Shown here: positions 25,250-37,439 of the stretch, in pieces
Position numbering within the stretch: the stretch's first letter is position 1
Layout of the letters: every line of letters begins with the position of its first letter
Assembly (NCBI RefSeq): GCF_020184175.1
Contig: NC_065530.1
Coordinates: 32,527,260-32,591,259, forward strand
DNA: 64,000 nucleotides
Direction of reading: 5' to 3'
Source of the DNA: Aphis gossypii
Lineage: Eukaryota; Arthropoda; Insecta; Hemiptera; Aphididae
The notes under the pieces: generated by a model
The model's input: only the letters and a program-made list of their open reading frames with translations
What the model was told of the DNA's origin: nothing
Databases searched by the model: none
Program-made: the position numbers and the translations under genes

Positions 25250-26607
25250 GATTTTGAACGAAGATGATTTATCAGCCTAGGATATCATTTCGAATGGTTG
25301 GTGAAAAAGGTGGTTTATGTTTTAATGCCCTGAATACACCAGAATTTAAGTTCTTTTAAAATTATTATAAGCTAAACTTATGGAAAATTTTGTATTGAAT
25401 TTTCAACTCTTAGCTACTTCTACAAACATTTTTATGAATTATACCTACAAAATAATTTGCAAATATTCATGGTTTTGACGAATTGTTATCAATATTTTAA
25501 CTTCAAATGCTAATAAAAAAAAATTGTGCCTATGTATTCTTAAAAATTTTTAATCACTATAAGAATAACTTATGAGGAACTTTGTATTAAATTTTCAAGT
25601 ATTTTGATTGGGCCAGAAAATTTTTATCAACACTTCAAAAAAAAATTTTCAGAAAAATTGAAAATTTCAGTTGTCTATAAATAACTAAAAAAATGTCGAA
25701 ATATTTTTAAAATTAAATCATGTAAAGAAAATGCCAATCTACATAACTGGTAAAATTTTCAAGTATCTACGACTTATACTTTTATACTTTTTGAATAATA
25801 ACAAATATTTAAAATCATTTGAAGATAAATCATTATCGTTACGCTATTTTGTAAAAATTTAAAATTTAAATATACTTAAAATTTTTCCTATAATGATGCT
25901 TCGAGTTTTCTCTATAACTACTTGATAAAAACTTATGGAAAACTTAATGTTGTATTTTTAATCCTAAGTTATTAACACAAACAATTTTATGATTTTTCAA
26001 TTTCAAAATTACTTGAAAATTTTCGCGTTTTTGACAGATTTTGTAAAAATTTGAAATATAAACGCTTATAAAAAAAAATTGTGACTAACGATTTTTAATT
26101 TTTTTTAATTTCAATAAGAAAAATTCCTAAAGAACCTTGTATTAAATTATCAAAATTTTTCGGCTATCCAAAATTTTTTTATCGACACTTCAAAAAAAAT
26201 TCTCATGAAAATCGAAAATTTCAGTGGTCTATAAATAACTCAAAAAAAGTCAAAATTTTTTAAAAATTTAACAGTATGTATATAACACTAACATAAACAT
26301 TTGATGAAAATTTCAAGTATTTACAATGAATTACAACCATATAAAAAAATCGATTTGGTCGAAAACTGGTTTTACGTAAAAATTCCCGTTTTTCCATATT
26401 TTTTTTGGTTTTTCCTTGTGGTTTTGAAAACTATTGGAAAATTTCTAGAAATGACCTCCCCAATGCACTAAGTAGATTCATTTTCGAATCAGAAAAGCTA
26501 TTGAAGTTGAAAATCGAAGCATTATTTCGACATGTTCTCGTGTACACAGACATAAAAAAAAAACACAACATTATAAAATCAATATATTCATCGCTCCGCT
26601 CAGAATC
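25250..26607. repeat. Dispersed AT-rich repeat flanked by imperfect inverted motifs
   Basis: The left end reads GATTTTGAACGAAGATGA. The right end, on the other strand, reads GATTCTGAGCGGAGCGATGA, so the two are inverted copies of one motif. Between them, blocks recur with variation: 'cttgtattaaattttcaa' followed some 60 bases on by 'gaaaatttcagt(t/g)gtctataaataactaa' appears at about 25575-25690 and 26145-26240. Related blocks occur at 52080-52560 and 59320-59390, and the end motif recurs near 36926, 49775 and 53100. This is a multi-copy mobile element or its remnant, without any coding frame of note. The true ends may lie further out on the left. Confidence 0.55.
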
Positions 26608-26620
26608 TAAAATGAAGTAG

Positions 26621-28672
26621 ACTGATTGGAACATAACTAAATAGTTAAAAAAAAAAATGAAAATTATTTTAGTAATTTTATTGAAGACGATGATCAAACA
26701 CCAGTAAGAGTTTCTTGTATTAATTACAAAGTTATAAATTAACATTGAATTAAATCTAAAATTGACAATTTTAGATATCATAAAAGATTATTTTTTTTTG
26801 CATAAAAAAAACCATATATTCCATGGTATAATATTAATTTAAAATGTATTTGTCCTATTAATTTTTAAAATGAAAATTGTATTTTCTACGTCCAAGATTT
26901 TCAATTAAAGAAACATGCTATAAACAAAATGTAATTAAAATAAGTTTTCAATAAGTAAATTGATAAAAATATATTAAAATGAATGACAATAATATTATTG
27001 TATTGTATATGGCAAAGTCTCTATTAAACTGAAAGCTTTCAAACTACAGAAGCCTCTTATTAATAGGGAAATTTTATATCTTTCCGGATAATTATATTTC
27101 CTTTATAAATGTTAAGCTTCCAACTAGGTATAAGTATGTATGAAACTATGAATATTCCATTTCGATTTATTATATGAGAATCCAATAAGTTATTATGAAT
27201 ATTGAATTTATATCGCAAATTATATAATTTAACTTAATATAAAGGCAAGGAGAATATCAATTTGAAATCTCACTCTAACAAATGGATAAACGATCGAATT
27301 CGAAATACCTATAAATAGTTATTATAGATGTTCATAGCCATGAATAATTATTGTAACTACTAATTTATTTTATACCGCTGTATGAATAAACATAATATTA
27401 TTATACAAATAGGTATTATACAATTGGATCCAAAGTGAAGAATTGAAAATGGTTTTCATGTCTTACAATAATCACTTGTAACGTTTGTAAACTTAATCAA
27501 TTTACGACAAATATCAACAATTTCCTAATGACGTATTTTTTAGATATTTAATTTGTAATTTAAAAACAGTTTGTTGGTTAAAAATATTTTCATATTTTTG
27601 TTTTTACATGTATAGAAAATTATTTTCACAAAAAAGCCTATAAGAGTGTATTAGACCATATTTTCGTGTGTAATACGCCAGTGTTTGTTATTGTTTAGTA
27701 GCATATAGTATATGTTATGTGTACCTTGTTATTGAGCATGCTAAAATTGTGTTCAACGATTCATTATTGTATATTAAATATAGATCAGAGCGATGGTGGT
27801 ATATCAGTCTATATATTTTCAAATGCTATCTTAAATGTTTTATATTACAATTTACAATTAGTAATTTACAGTAATTTTTATAATTTTTAAAATTATTAAC
27901 GCTTTTGAAAATATTTTGATTGCACAGTATTAAGAAATTTAAAACATTTTCATAAGTAATTAAATTTTATTAAAATAAATCAATTATATACATTTATCTA
28001 TGTACAAAATTTTTTTGAGTTAAAATAAAATGGTTAAAAACGATATTATACATAATAATTTGTTTGATTATTAAATGATTTGATCCCAATTTTCGTCAAT
28101 ATTTTATAAAAGATGTATGTGGTTTTAAATTTTAGAAATGAATACTTATGACTTATGAGTAATCTTAGGTATACCCATAACATATTTAAGTTTCAAGTAT
28201 AAAAAAAAATGTTAATAAAATTATTATTGGTAGACAAAAACATTCATCATTAAATAACCAATACATTAACCGGAGTTTTATGAATCTGAAAGTCGAATTT
28301 TATGTAATACAACTTATAAATAACAAATACGTAATACAATAACATAATAGTTAACATAGGTAACATATTTTTATGATGCCGTGTAAGAATTATGACTCAA
28401 TAAAATATTATTTTAACTTATAAATAAACTTTCGTTGTAAATAATTTAGAATTATTAATTAATGTTGTTTAAATTATATTAAATAATAGTGCATAAATGT
28501 GTGGATTGTTGAGTATAGTTTCAGAATTATATAATTTATTGGAAAGTTTAGTCGCGTAATAAGTCTTTTTCAAATACTTTTGGTCTATCGTTGCTAGCCC
28601 TCGGTCTATAGCTCGGTCTAGCCCTGTGAGTTATAAATCAAGAAGTTCAATATAATATTATATACTATATGC
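26621..28672. other. AT-rich spacer, nothing recognised
   Basis: No coding frame, repeat match or structured element was seen here beyond simple AT-rich sequence. Confidence 0.5.
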
Positions 28673-28760
28673 CATTGATTAAATATACTAAATAAAATAA
28701 TAAATAAAATTAATAATATAAAATATTATTAATATATTAATTTAGTATATTTAATCAATG
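28673..28760. repeat. 88-bp near-perfect palindrome (fold-back sequence)
   Basis: The outer arms 28673-28693 and 28740-28760 are perfect 21-base inverted copies (starting CATTGATTAAATATACTAAA). The inner part also folds: ATTAATAATAT and ATATTATTAAT lie around a short centre. Together they could form an almost continuous hairpin. It may be a tiny MITE or other fold-back sequence. A structured RNA is less likely given the pure AT content. Confidence 0.7.
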
Positions 28761-29262
28761 TATATAAATATATTATTATGTATTAAAAAAAAAAAAAAAA
28801 AATACAACGTAGTAAGCTATGATGGTGTATATTGTTACTTATTATCTAGTTTTTAATCATATTATGAATTAACAATTATAAATTGAAATTATACTTGAAC
28901 CGGAGTGTCAGACATCAACTGCAGATCGTTTAAGTTTATATACATACAACCAAGAGTTTATGACGTACCTACGTATCAATATATTATTGTAAATACATTA
29001 TGTTAACTGTTAAGTTATGTTTGATTTTAGTTTTAATAAACAAACTAATGATTATTGATTATTATTATGGTAAAATAATACTTTGTAACATTATTATTAT
29101 TACATAATATATATGTTTATCTTTTAATTCATAAAAAGAGAGGTTTAAAATGTAAGCTAATTGTTAAATCTAAATTTAAATAATAAATATAATATTTCAT
29201 AGATCTTTTTATACCTCTGAAATTTAATAAAGATAGCTATAAATGTTAAATTTTAATTTCAG

Positions 29263-29316
29263 ATTGTTTAATGCTAAAATTCAACAACCACTTGATGTAA
29301 ATCCATTTTTACTAAG
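29263..29316 (+). other. Possible isolated 54-bp exon
   Basis: A TTTCAG acceptor (29261-29262) and a GTAATT donor (29317-) bound 54 bases. One frame is open and low in AT-type residues (LFNAKIQQPLDVNPFLLR). The splice signals are good, but no partner exon was found nearby on the plus strand and the peptide is not recognised. It could be an internal exon of a gene with very long introns, or chance. Confidence 0.2.
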
Positions 29317-32190
29317 GTAATTATAAACATTTTCGTCACAAGGTTTATTAATTATGCATACGTGTATTTATTTATTTGTTTTAATGCGAATAAAGCAAAA
29401 TAAAATAAAAGAGAAATAATATGCAATTTTTTTTAATACCTACAATAATATTATAACAGCTATGTAAGAATGACCAATTCAGTGGTAGAAAATATTTGTG
29501 TTTATTGTGTTTTTCTTAAGTGTTAAATCAACTAAATCATTCTTCATATAGCCAGACACATTAAGCGAAACATAGAAGTTATTCGAAATCTACTATACAG
29601 TAGAAATACTTATCCAGTTTTTATACTTGAAATATTATATTCTTGAATATATTTAAAATGAACATTTTGTAGAACAACCAAAGCTTTTAACTCATCAAAT
29701 AAACATACACATAACGCCACAGCAGAATGTTGCGCATTTATACGTAGGTAACGCTCAACATGGACTGCATTGTGGAATGTTTTTGTTTGCAGCAATATGT
29801 ATTGTTATGGCATAAAACTTGACTTTTGCATAAAAACAGTTCACCATTTCTAGATGGGGAAGTGAAGATGTATAAATTATACGTGTTCTAGTAGATGCCA
29901 CAATGATTTTTTCGAGAAAATTAAATCAATAAATATATGAACCTATAATGCCTTAAGTAAAATCGTACCTACTGAAGAAGAAGAAGAAGTTTTCAGTTAA
30001 TGAATACCACGCAGTTGTGGTTCTCTCAGATGTCCTAGACAGAAAAAATACATCTGCAAGGACACGTGTTGGAATAGAATTTCGGTCAGTTGGGCCGAAA
30101 AAAAAATAATGCACAAAAGCTTTTGAAACGTTGGAAACCGATGGAAAATAATAAGGGCTGATGGCATCGTAGTTTGGGTCGGTCGTGCCACTTAAATAAT
30201 AATACAGGTTCGTGAGTGACTATTACGTTGATAAATCGTCGAGTCCGTAGAAATCGTAGGGCGATGGATATTTGTCAAAAAACTGTGATTTTCGTTTATT
30301 TACTTACTTTTTTTTTTTTTTTTTTTAATTCAATATTTTCGAAGGCGTTATTTTCTAGATTTTCGTGGAAACCATCGAATGCTTTTATAAAATTACGGTA
30401 ACATTTCAAGACTCGCGAAGTTTTTCAACCGAGTCACAAAAAAATAAAAATGTTTCATATCACTCGAATTCTGAAAATGTCGGATTATCCAGCTATATCT
30501 TGTAGTTAAAGTATAATATGTTTCTGTGCTGGCGCTTTTACGCTTTAGTCGCCGAGACAGGTTAGGCGTGTTTCGTGAACAAAGCAAGCATCTGTCGTAA
30601 ATCATTAGCAGCACTCATTGGCTGCGGCGGTGTTGTATAGTGTCACGAGTCGCAACGGCGCGGCATGTTTACGATTATTATTATTCGCAGTATATAGTAT
30701 AATGACTTTTGTTTCGTCGGAAGGAAACCGTTAAAAATTAAATTACTTTATTAACGATTTTTCTTTTTCTTTTTTTTTTTTTTAATTACAGAACGTTGTC
30801 TTTTAAACACCCATTTACATTCTACTGTTCGTTGGAAAATTTAATACACACGACTCCGCAGTGTAGACATTTGAATCGTACAATTAGTCAATTAGGGTTT
30901 TACCTATTCAAAATTTGTGATTTAACCACCCTCACTTCTATCGAAAAAAAAAAATTATAAGGTTAATCTTTTCAGTGTATTCGAAACTGTAGTTGCCGAG
31001 TTATTTTTTATCTATAACACAATAATAATTAATAGTCTAGAGATGCATCGATAACTATATACATTTCAATTTATTTTTATTAAATGCATTCTAATAAAAC
31101 TGTAGAACACCGTCGATTATACCATAGAATACAAAATATGATGGATAAAAAGTTGACCGCACGCCAAACGACCTGAACGCCCTAAGCGATAGTCCAGATA
31201 TGAATAATGCGATCAGAAATTTTCAGAAAACACAAATATTTTACGCGTTGGTTGCAGATTTCGTTATCGTGTTGAACATTCAGTTTTGTTTGCTTTTTGT
31301 TTTGTTTTTTTTTTTTTTAATATTATTTCGTTTCCAAGTAAAGTTCAAAGGGATAAACTCTTTATACGCGAGCGCGAACATGATACAGTGTTATTCAAAG
31401 AATAAAGAAAAGAAACAACGCATACAGAGCTTAACTTCAAAGTTACACTTATATATTTAGTTATTTGATTTAAACTATTGATTTTATTGATTTTCTACGC
31501 ATTCGTTTATCCGTGTACGTATGTTATATTATGTTTTCATATGAAGGTTTTCAATCACAACGAAAAAATCTATAGGGTTTGTGATACCTATTTTATTATT
31601 TACTTATACCAATATTATTGATAGTGCCTCAGCTCCGTGTACTGTATCTCCCGTCTCTGCGATCGTGATGTATCGAGAAGATTATGAGACTGTTATTGTT
31701 TTTTTTTTTTGTCATTAATACATGTTTTCGAAAAAAAAAAATAATAATTATAATGAATAAAAAGTATTTTAAACTATTAATTTGTATCGCAAAGCAGAAA
31801 ATGACTGTTAAGCGATACTATGATTTACCCGGATGACCAAAACAACGGCCAAGTCGCTATTATTATAATAGACGGAGGAGGATGTATTTTTATTTTAAAT
31901 GTGTAACATTTTTTTTTCTGATCTAACGTCTTCGTCGATAATGATATAATTCAACATAATACAATTAATGTAAACACGTCTCGCGGCGTAACTATTAAGA
32001 TTGATTAAACCGCGGGCGCAGTATAATGATACAAATCGGCGTTCAAAATTTTATTCAAGTCCGTGAGCGGAGAGTTTAATTATAACAAACAGGAGCGGTG
32101 TAATTATACGAAAATACGCGCGCAATGAGTTCTCCACAGTAAAAATCGATGAAATCCGCGACCATCGCCGCCGCTGCGTTTTTATTGTAT

Positions 32191-32243
32191 ATTATTATTA
32201 TTATCATCATTATCATTACTATCATTATTATCATTATTATTAT
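32191..32243. repeat. ATT/ATC trinucleotide microsatellite
   Basis: A run of about 53 bases alternating ATT and ATC triplets. The short frames reading through it are artefacts of the repeat. Confidence 0.85.
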
Positions 32244-32424
32244 ACGACCACGTAAGGACGAACTGGCGAGCGGTGGATATAGCAGACGGCTGCGGTCGGG
32301 TATATTTAGTATATAATACACTCGGTCGTTTGGGTACATTATATTGTTATTACGCGTTTAAAACGTTGTACTTACCTACCGTACACTAAACTATTACACG
32401 GGAGTGGTGTGTTTTCGTTGTTTG

Positions 32425-32469
32425 TATTATTATTATCATCATCATCATCATCATCATCATTATTATTAT
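32425..32469. repeat. ATT-(ATC)n-ATT trinucleotide microsatellite
   Basis: An uninterrupted run of ATC units flanked by ATT units. It encodes runs of His, Ser, Tyr or Met depending on frame and is not treated as coding. Confidence 0.88.
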
Positions 32470-34990
32470 GTACGCGAAACTATTGCAGCGGATATAAGCC
32501 GTACGTTGTTTGTGAACCACGCTTGTAAACCGGATGCATTGCGCCCGAAACGAAACCGTATTTGTATACACGAAATCCCGTCCAGTCCTTAAAATATTGT
32601 AATAGTTATTATAGCAGTTATAGGTAATCATAATACGAGGTATAACATCTACCTATGGATTATGGATACGCCGGTGTGTGATTTATTATATAGATTTTTG
32701 AACTCTGACTTACAAATTTTAAATTCGTGCGTATTACGAAATACTTACGAGTAGCGCAGGACAATTTGGCACAGTCGAAAACTTTGAAAAGATGAAACGG
32801 TGGCCACGTTTCGCAGAAGTTATTCGTGATTTAAACTTTTGTGTATAATTAAAAACGGCTGAACTCATAAATTTCCAATTTGCTTTTACACAAACTTACA
32901 AATGACCTACAATTTTTGATAAAATTTGGAGTAAACATTTTCACATCGGGCGGCTAACTCCACGAAGCCAGATTTTCTTCCTACGGATCTAACGAATATA
33001 TCTTGTTATATACGGATAGTCGTCTCCAAGCGGTATTAGCAGTGTTAGCCTAATAGTTAATTTTTATTTTGATGATACGGTATGTCGAATTAATTTTTAC
33101 AAAAACTAAATCACAAATATTATAGTATTACTTAGCCTACTTCAAATACGCGTTAATAGATTAGTAGAATGAAAAGCTTAAAATCAATAATTAATATATA
33201 TCTTTAATAATAATTGCAGTAATTGTATATTTTTTCAATACAAACTGAATAATAATTTACTTATTTTTTCGTCAGTAAATTTAAGTACGAGAGATAATTA
33301 TTATAAAAACCACTTAATATTATTTACGAACATATTATATTTTTTTATATTATAATATTTATCATTTTATCAAAAATAAAACCAGTACCTAATGTAATAC
33401 CTACTATGATGGCTACTAATAACGTTTAAATATAATATCATTACAAAATGTACGTTTCGATACACCATCCAATCTCATAGATATATTTTGTACAGAGTCG
33501 GATTAGTATATTACAGTTGATAAGAGGTTTAAATATAATAGCCTCTGTTTCATTAGCATCGTTTCGATCATTTGAAATAATTGACATTATATTTTCATGA
33601 GCAACAAAGTTATTACTGTTTAGTTAGAATTGAATTTTGTGTCTTTCTTTTTTACAATACAATTTAATTTTAAAACGATTCTAGATTATTACTAAATTGT
33701 ATAGTTCTTTTTAGCATTTCATTTTGATTAATGTTTCTATAAGCCCCGTATCCATGATAATATACACAGTACGATTAAATCGATTTTTTAAATGAATATA
33801 ATTATGATGCGGGTAATAATAGTAATTCATAGGAAAAAGAAAAACGTACATGAAACGTTTAAGCAAATGTATAAGTTGTCTTCAAGATATGGTTCAAGCT
33901 GAAGCTACATAAATGCATCATATGTATAAATAATGTACAATAATAATGTACATTATAACTGCCGCATGATATCTAATAACGATATTAATAATATAGTTTC
34001 AATACTTATTGTAATATTTATTATAATAATTTCTGTAACAAGTCGAAGCGGAACAATTTATTTTTACATTGACTTCGAATTATTTGTCTAATGCGCATAC
34101 TTGTAATATAATACTATACCTTTTATCGCAGATCGTGTGATATTTGCGAGCTTTTTCTTTCTTTTTTTTTTAAGAAACGTTCAACTCGATGTATCGAGAT
34201 GTAATACTTATCTCGTCGTTTGTGGATCCTTGCGTGAAATGTTTCCAACGACTCTCATCCGCCACCGTGGCGTGTAAACCTTTGTATGCGATCACGACTG
34301 AGAGCCATCGGAAAGCGAATTAAAAGAAAAAAAAATGCCACGTACCTTTGTAAGTATAATACATATATATATATATTGTACCTGTGAGTATTTATACACA
34401 TTTTGTAATATATTTTTTTCTTCATTCGAAAACAACGGAAGACGGATATCATTGCCAAGTTAACCATTAGGCCGTCCAGATATTTGTTATTTTTGTTTTC
34501 CCCTGGCCGTATCGCAAACGAGTATCCGAAAGCTATATAAACGCTTAGTTGTCAGCGAACCGAGCACGACACGCGACCTCCTATCTTGGCACGGCACACC
34601 GGTTGTTTCTCTACCCCCGCCGACATTTATGGCTATAAAATCGTATAAAAGCGTTGTTCTTACAACTTTTTTTCCACACACTCTCCTCGTCGTATCGTTT
34701 TTCTTGAGAGATTGTATACTCCTACTTAGGGAAAGCCAAAAAAAAAAAATAATAATAAAAAGAACACAAAGAGAATATAATACCACCGACGGTATTTTTA
34801 TTGAAAAATAATATCGGATTGACGGTGGTAAACGGAGGATCGTGGAGAGGATGTATTATAACAATAACACTATTTGGTTCATGTTCAAAAAATAAAATGG
34901 GAAAAAAATCTTCGGGTCGCCGTTTATTGCGTACGTAGACACTTCAAAAACAATCAGTGAAACGAAGTTTTATTTTCAGATGTATTTTGC

Positions 34991-37439
34991 AAGCGAAACG
35001 AGATGATGACGAAGCCGCAATTACGTCTTATAATGATAATACAATAATTAATAATAGTATATAATTATTTTTGGATATGTTAAGTTTTATCATTGGTTAT
35101 AAATAGTATGGTATTTTATAATCAATGGTTTTATTTTTTTCAAGAAATTAACTACAAGTGCAGTTACTACACGAAAAAAATAGTTATGATAATGGTATTA
35201 TTGAAATTAATAATGAGAATAATGTACACATTTATATTGAGAAAATTATGGATACATACACTCTAGTAGTAGAGCCGGCGCAACGACTATAGACAATAAT
35301 TACTAAAAACTAGATTGTCACAAATTCGAGTACACAGTACATTCAAAATAAACTCTATCAATTGAATTACAATTTCTAAAAATAACTCTTAAGTAATAAT
35401 TTATTGCCAATTGAGAAATAAATTAAATTATGTACATATAATACAATATTAACTACTTTAATAGATTTAAAAATATAAGTAATTTTTATAATTATTGTAC
35501 TACTATCGTTATTAATATTTCATTATTACCATTTAACTAAGTCTAAAGGTTTAATATACCTATATATATAAACGGATTTAAAAGCCTTCAAAAGACAGCC
35601 CATTTGAATTACAATTCAATCTCCTAGTTAGCATAACCACAAGACCACCACTATTTAATAATATGAAATATAATAGAATCTATCAAAAGAGACAATTTAC
35701 AGTATGATATTAAATAGATAGTTTAGAGTAACTAAGACACTTCAAAAGTTTATTGTGACACTACTCAATATTTTGAGATCGGTAGTAACAATTCTCTATT
35801 ATTATCTATAGAAACAGTGTAACATCTTATATTTTATAATATTATTACCAGAAGTTGAATTCTTAGTTAGGTATATTATAAAACCGTAAGCAGTTCTCTA
35901 GTTTCTCACTCGGAGCTGAAAATGAGAAAATTGTTGCCTGTGCCTCCCGTAAATACAATCCACCGCTGTTTTTCTATAGTATTTTAAACTGACCACAATC
36001 GAGGAGTAACTACAAAACGATTTTTGTAAACGTTGGATTGTCCAGCTTGGTATCAACTATCGATTTATATTATGTCATGATTGATAGCTAGACACTCAAC
36101 TGCCATTTTAGTTATATTTTTGCATACAAAAAAAAGGATGCCAAGCATACACTTTTACACCGGATGATAACTGCTATATTCTCAGACGTGGCTATCGATT
36201 TATTCATATATTTTATTGTACGGTTCACAACATTTACACCCAAACCTCACCAACCAAGCCAACCAATTTTCACTTGGCCAACTCTAAGGCGCCGAAGGTG
36301 GCTTTCAAAACCCTTTGATTGAGTTTCATCGGTCCCTAGTAAATTAATAAAACAATAAATTAACACAATTACACAAACAACAATAGTGTTCATGTTCTGT
36401 ATTTTTAAAATTGTAGAATAAACGACTGGTTACTAACATAAATTATTAGTAAGAATCATCTATTCAAAAAATATAAACATCTTTAGAACAAGCAGGTCCG
36501 TAATCCATCAATCAAATGATTTTATGTTATGTTTCCATGCTCAACTGTTAAGTATAAAACCTTATTGTTTATTTCAAATTAACTGAACTTTATAAAAAAT
36601 TTTTGTTTAGTCAAAATATTTCAATTTATAATGGCATTTTTAAAGTATTTGTTTTCAAATTATTTTTTGTCAAATTAAAAACAAAAATACTTAACATTAC
36701 AAAAAGTATTATTAAGAACTAGAGTCGTAGAAAAACAATAATTATTGATTATATTTTTCGAATGAATAAAAAAAAGTAAATTACAGAAAAGTAAGTAATC
36801 GTTAAATTTATAATGCTGTACAATTAGTACTTATATTGCATGTCTATTGTATCTCATAAATAAGTGAATAATATAGTAAAGTTTGGCCTAAATTTAAATT
36901 CACTGATAAATCATGAGCACTAAAAACCGATTCTGAACGAATGCAAGCTACATTACTAAGTATTTTTTATGATATATCTATATACTTACATAAGTAATTT
37001 ATTTTAAAACTATTAACACAACTTATTTGATTTTATTACGAGAAAGAAAATGAAATAGATAGATAAAATTCATAGATAGATACTATCAGGGAATTCTGTT
37101 TTTATAGTTGGTATTGAGAACGAAGATGATATTTAAATATGTCAAACAAATATAATATTGCAATTTGAAAAAATTAAACATGTTTGCGTTTATTATACTT
37201 GAATTATATATACAAATAACAAAAGTAACACAATTTAAGAGTCGATTTAATAGCTGATTAAATCACACACACACACAACTATTGTCTTCCAACATCTTAT
37301 TCAGTATACTGTGGAACTTTTTACGAATTAATTATTAGCTAATACTAATAATAAATGAATTAGAAAGTAACTTAAGTAATAGTAAATAATGAATACCTTA
37401 AGAACAAATATGACAAATATTTGCTGAAGTCTAAAGCTC
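34991..37439. other. Spacer downstream of the second transporter
   Basis: No gene is supported. The stretch at about 35560-36330 is more complex and, on the minus strand, contains sequence such as AGTTGGCCAAGTGAAAATTGG that looks like old repeat DNA, but no second copy lies in the window. At about 36926-36985 the end motif CGATTCTGAACGAA is followed by a sequence also found near 48776 (taccaagtatattttatgatat type), so this is a dispersed-repeat fragment. A short (CA)n run occurs near 37264. Confidence 0.4.
37189..37194 (-). terminator. Candidate polyadenylation signal of the second transporter
   Basis: AATAAA on the minus strand about 250 bases after the stop codon; another lies at 37037-37032. 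Such hexamers are frequent by chance at this AT content. Confidence 0.3.

Larger units (their letters stand above)
29317..34990. other. Large complex-sequence block in the spacer, no proven gene
   Basis: From about 30000 to 34990 the sequence is richer in CpG and in non-repetitive sequence than the rest of the spacer, broken by T homopolymers and ATT/ATC microsatellites. No long frame or convincing exon chain was found on either strand. TATA-like sequences (TATATAA at 34534-34540; TATAAAA at about 34635 and 34645) sit in the richest part (34490-34700). The block could hold promoter or enhancer DNA or an untranslated transcript. Confidence 0.3.

Noticed and set aside
32386..32631. Overlapping frames on both strands around 32.4-32.6 kb
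   Set aside because: They read through an ATC/ATT microsatellite (runs of His or Met) and carry no other feature.
34629..34811. 60-codon frame starting near TATA-like words
   Set aside because: Composition is unremarkable, no homology was recognised and the opposite strand is equally open; the stretch is better described as possible regulatory DNA.
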